Part shown: positions 5,398-6,483 of the stretch, piece after piece
Layout: each line of letters opens with the position of its first letter
Numbering within the stretch: the stretch's first letter is position 1
NCBI GenBank assembly: GCA_025963345.1
Contig: JAOPUS010000254.1
Location: 1 to 6,483, forward strand
Reading direction: 5' to 3'
Length of the DNA: 6,483 bases
Source: Blastococcus sp.
GTDB lineage: Bacteria; Actinomycetota; Actinomycetes; Mycobacteriales; Geodermatophilaceae
Position numbers and translations under genes: made by a program
Notes under the pieces: generated by a model
Databases searched by the model: none
What the model saw: the letters and a program-made list of their open reading frames with translations, nothing else
What the model was told of the DNA's origin: nothing

Positions 5398-6483
5398 GCA
5401 CCGAGACCTCAGGACCGACGAGCATCTCCGCGCCCGTGCCGCAGCCGCGCGTCGACTCCGACGGGCATCCCCTGAGCGCGCAGTCCGCAGCGTCGCCCCC
5501 GCCGGTCCCGGGAGCGGACTACCGGAGGACACCGTTCTGGCGGATCTACGACTGGATCGCGCAGGCGATCGACCACCGGCGCGGCTGGGACAAGCTGCCG
5601 CTGCCCGCGGGTCTCGCCGTCCTGATCGGCGTCCGGAACATCCTGCGGCAGAACAACCTGCACGACCCGTCGACGGTCGTGCCGATCGTCAACGCGCCGC
5701 CGGTGCCCGAGCGCACCGCCGAGCACCTGGTCGCCCGCAGCGTCGACGGCACCTACAACGACCTCGACCACCCGGACATGGGCCGGGCCGGCGCCCGGTT
5801 CGGACGGAACATCCCGCTCCACAAGGTACTGCCGGTGACCCGCGAGCAGCTGATGGAGCCCAACCCTCGCGAGATCAGCCGGCGGCTGCTCACCCGCGAC
5901 CCGTTCCTGCCGGCCGAGAGCGTGAACACCTTGGCCGCGTCGTGGCTGCAATTCATGATCCACGACTGGTTCACCCACGGGGAGGGCGACACCTCCCGCC
6001 TGGTGGACATCCCGCTGCCGCACGGGGACACCTGGTGGGAGAACCCGATGCGGATCCCCAGGATCAAGACCGACCCCACCCGGCCGCCAGGGACGGACGG
6101 GCCGATCACCACCGTCAACGACGTGACGCACTGGTGGGACGGGTCATCGCTGTACGGCTCCTCGCTGGAGGAGCAGCGCCGGGTCCGCGCCGGCGAGGGC
6201 GGCCGGCTGCGCCTCACCGAGGACGGCCAGATCCCCATCCCCGACGACCCCGCGCTCGATCCCACCATGAAGCCCGGATGGTGGACCGGCATGGGCATGC
6301 TGCTCACGCTCTTCGCGCGCGAGCACAACGCGGTCTGTGAGCGGCTGGCGCAGGAGTACCCGCACTGGGACGACGAGGAGCTGTTCCAGCGGGCCCGGCT
6401 GGTGGTCTCGGCCCTGCTCGCCAAGATCCACACCGTCGAGTGGACGCCGGCGATCATCAGCCACCCGACCACCGTGTTCGCGC
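5394..6483 (+). CDS. Haem peroxidase-superfamily protein, probable fatty acid alpha-dioxygenase (cut by the right window edge)
   Basis: The gene starts at ATG 5394, overlapping the oxidoreductase stop as ATGA, five bases after AGGAG (5384-5388). It is open for 363 codons to the edge, out of roughly 600-650 usual for the family. After a disordered Pro/Ser/Ala-rich lead (1-42), the order matches plant alpha-dioxygenases: an amphipathic helix region (47-90), DGTYNDLDHP (118-127), ARFGRN (134-139), WLQFMIHDWFTHGE with distal haem ligand-side H190 (184-197), WWDGSSLYGS (247-256), REHNAVC (309-315) and AKIHTVEWT (343-351). In Arabidopsis alpha-DOX1, His318 and Thr323 of IHTIDWT bind the fatty acid carboxylate, and the distal His163 is 155 residues earlier. 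Here H346 and T351 have the same spacing and lie 156 residues after H190. Such enzymes use haem, a Tyr radical and O2 to make 2-hydroperoxy fatty acids. The Tyr and proximal His lie beyond the window. It could instead be another cyclooxygenase-like peroxidase. Confidence 0.88.
   Translation, partial: MSTETSGPTSISAPVPQPRVDSDGHPLSAQSAASPPPVPGADYRRTPFWRIYDWIAQAIDHRRGWDKLPLPAGLAVLIGVRNILRQNNLHDPSTVVPIVNAPPVPERTAEHLVARSVDGTYNDLDHPDMGRAGARFGRNIPLHKVLPVTREQLMEPNPREISRRLLTRDPFLPAESVNTLAASWLQFMIHDWFTHGEGDTSRLVDIPLPHGDTWWENPMRIPRIKTDPTRPPGTDGPITTVNDVTHWWDGSSLYGSSLEEQRRVRAGEGGRLRLTEDGQIPIPDDPALDPTMKPGWWTGMGMLLTLFAREHNAVCERLAQEYPHWDDEELFQRARLVVSALLAKIHTVEWTPAIISHPTTVFA

Noticed and set aside
5409..6131. 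Minus-strand frame opposite the dioxygenase-like gene
   Set aside because: Antisense shadow; the plus frame matches the alpha-dioxygenase pattern throughout.

Overview
The window looks like chromosomal DNA from a high-GC actinomycete (a Streptomyces, Actinomadura or Pseudonocardia-like organism). The DNA is very GC-rich, codons are strongly biased to G/C in third position, GTG starts are frequent, GGAGG-type ribosome binding sites are clear, and genes are packed with 1-4 base overlaps. No RNA gene, insertion sequence, CRISPR array or phage feature was seen. The genus cannot be fixed from the sequence alone.

There are two divergent gene groups around a 543-base intergenic region (2429-2971). 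Leftward (minus strand), in transcription order, are a small SRPBCC-fold protein (2428-1970), a DUF4331-family protein (1908-346), and the N-terminal part of a helical-repeat (TPR-like) protein (349 to beyond the left edge). The last two overlap by four bases. A 61-base gap with a stem-loop separates the SRPBCC gene from the DUF4331 gene.

Rightward (plus strand) is a tight operon: a 131-residue integral membrane protein resembling DUF4267-type proteins (2972-3367), a FAD-dependent GMC-family oxidoreductase (3367-5397), and a haem peroxidase-superfamily protein (5394 to beyond the right edge). The stops and starts overlap (TAGTG, ATGA), so translation is probably coupled. The visible 363 residues of the last protein resemble fatty acid alpha-dioxygenases (the plant PIOX/alpha-DOX family) along their whole length. 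They include the distal-haem HDW motif and the HTxxWT motif that holds the fatty acid carboxylate in the plant enzymes.

The most interesting reading is a bacterial fatty-acid oxygenation (oxylipin) operon. The dioxygenase would make 2-hydroperoxy fatty acids, and the flavin enzyme would act on a product such as the derived alcohol or aldehyde, near the membrane protein. The fatty-acid assignment is supported by motifs. The joint pathway and any role for the leftward genes are inference. The intergenic region holds two consecutive stem-loops, several operator-like symmetric elements and weak promoter candidates, so the two groups may be regulated there.
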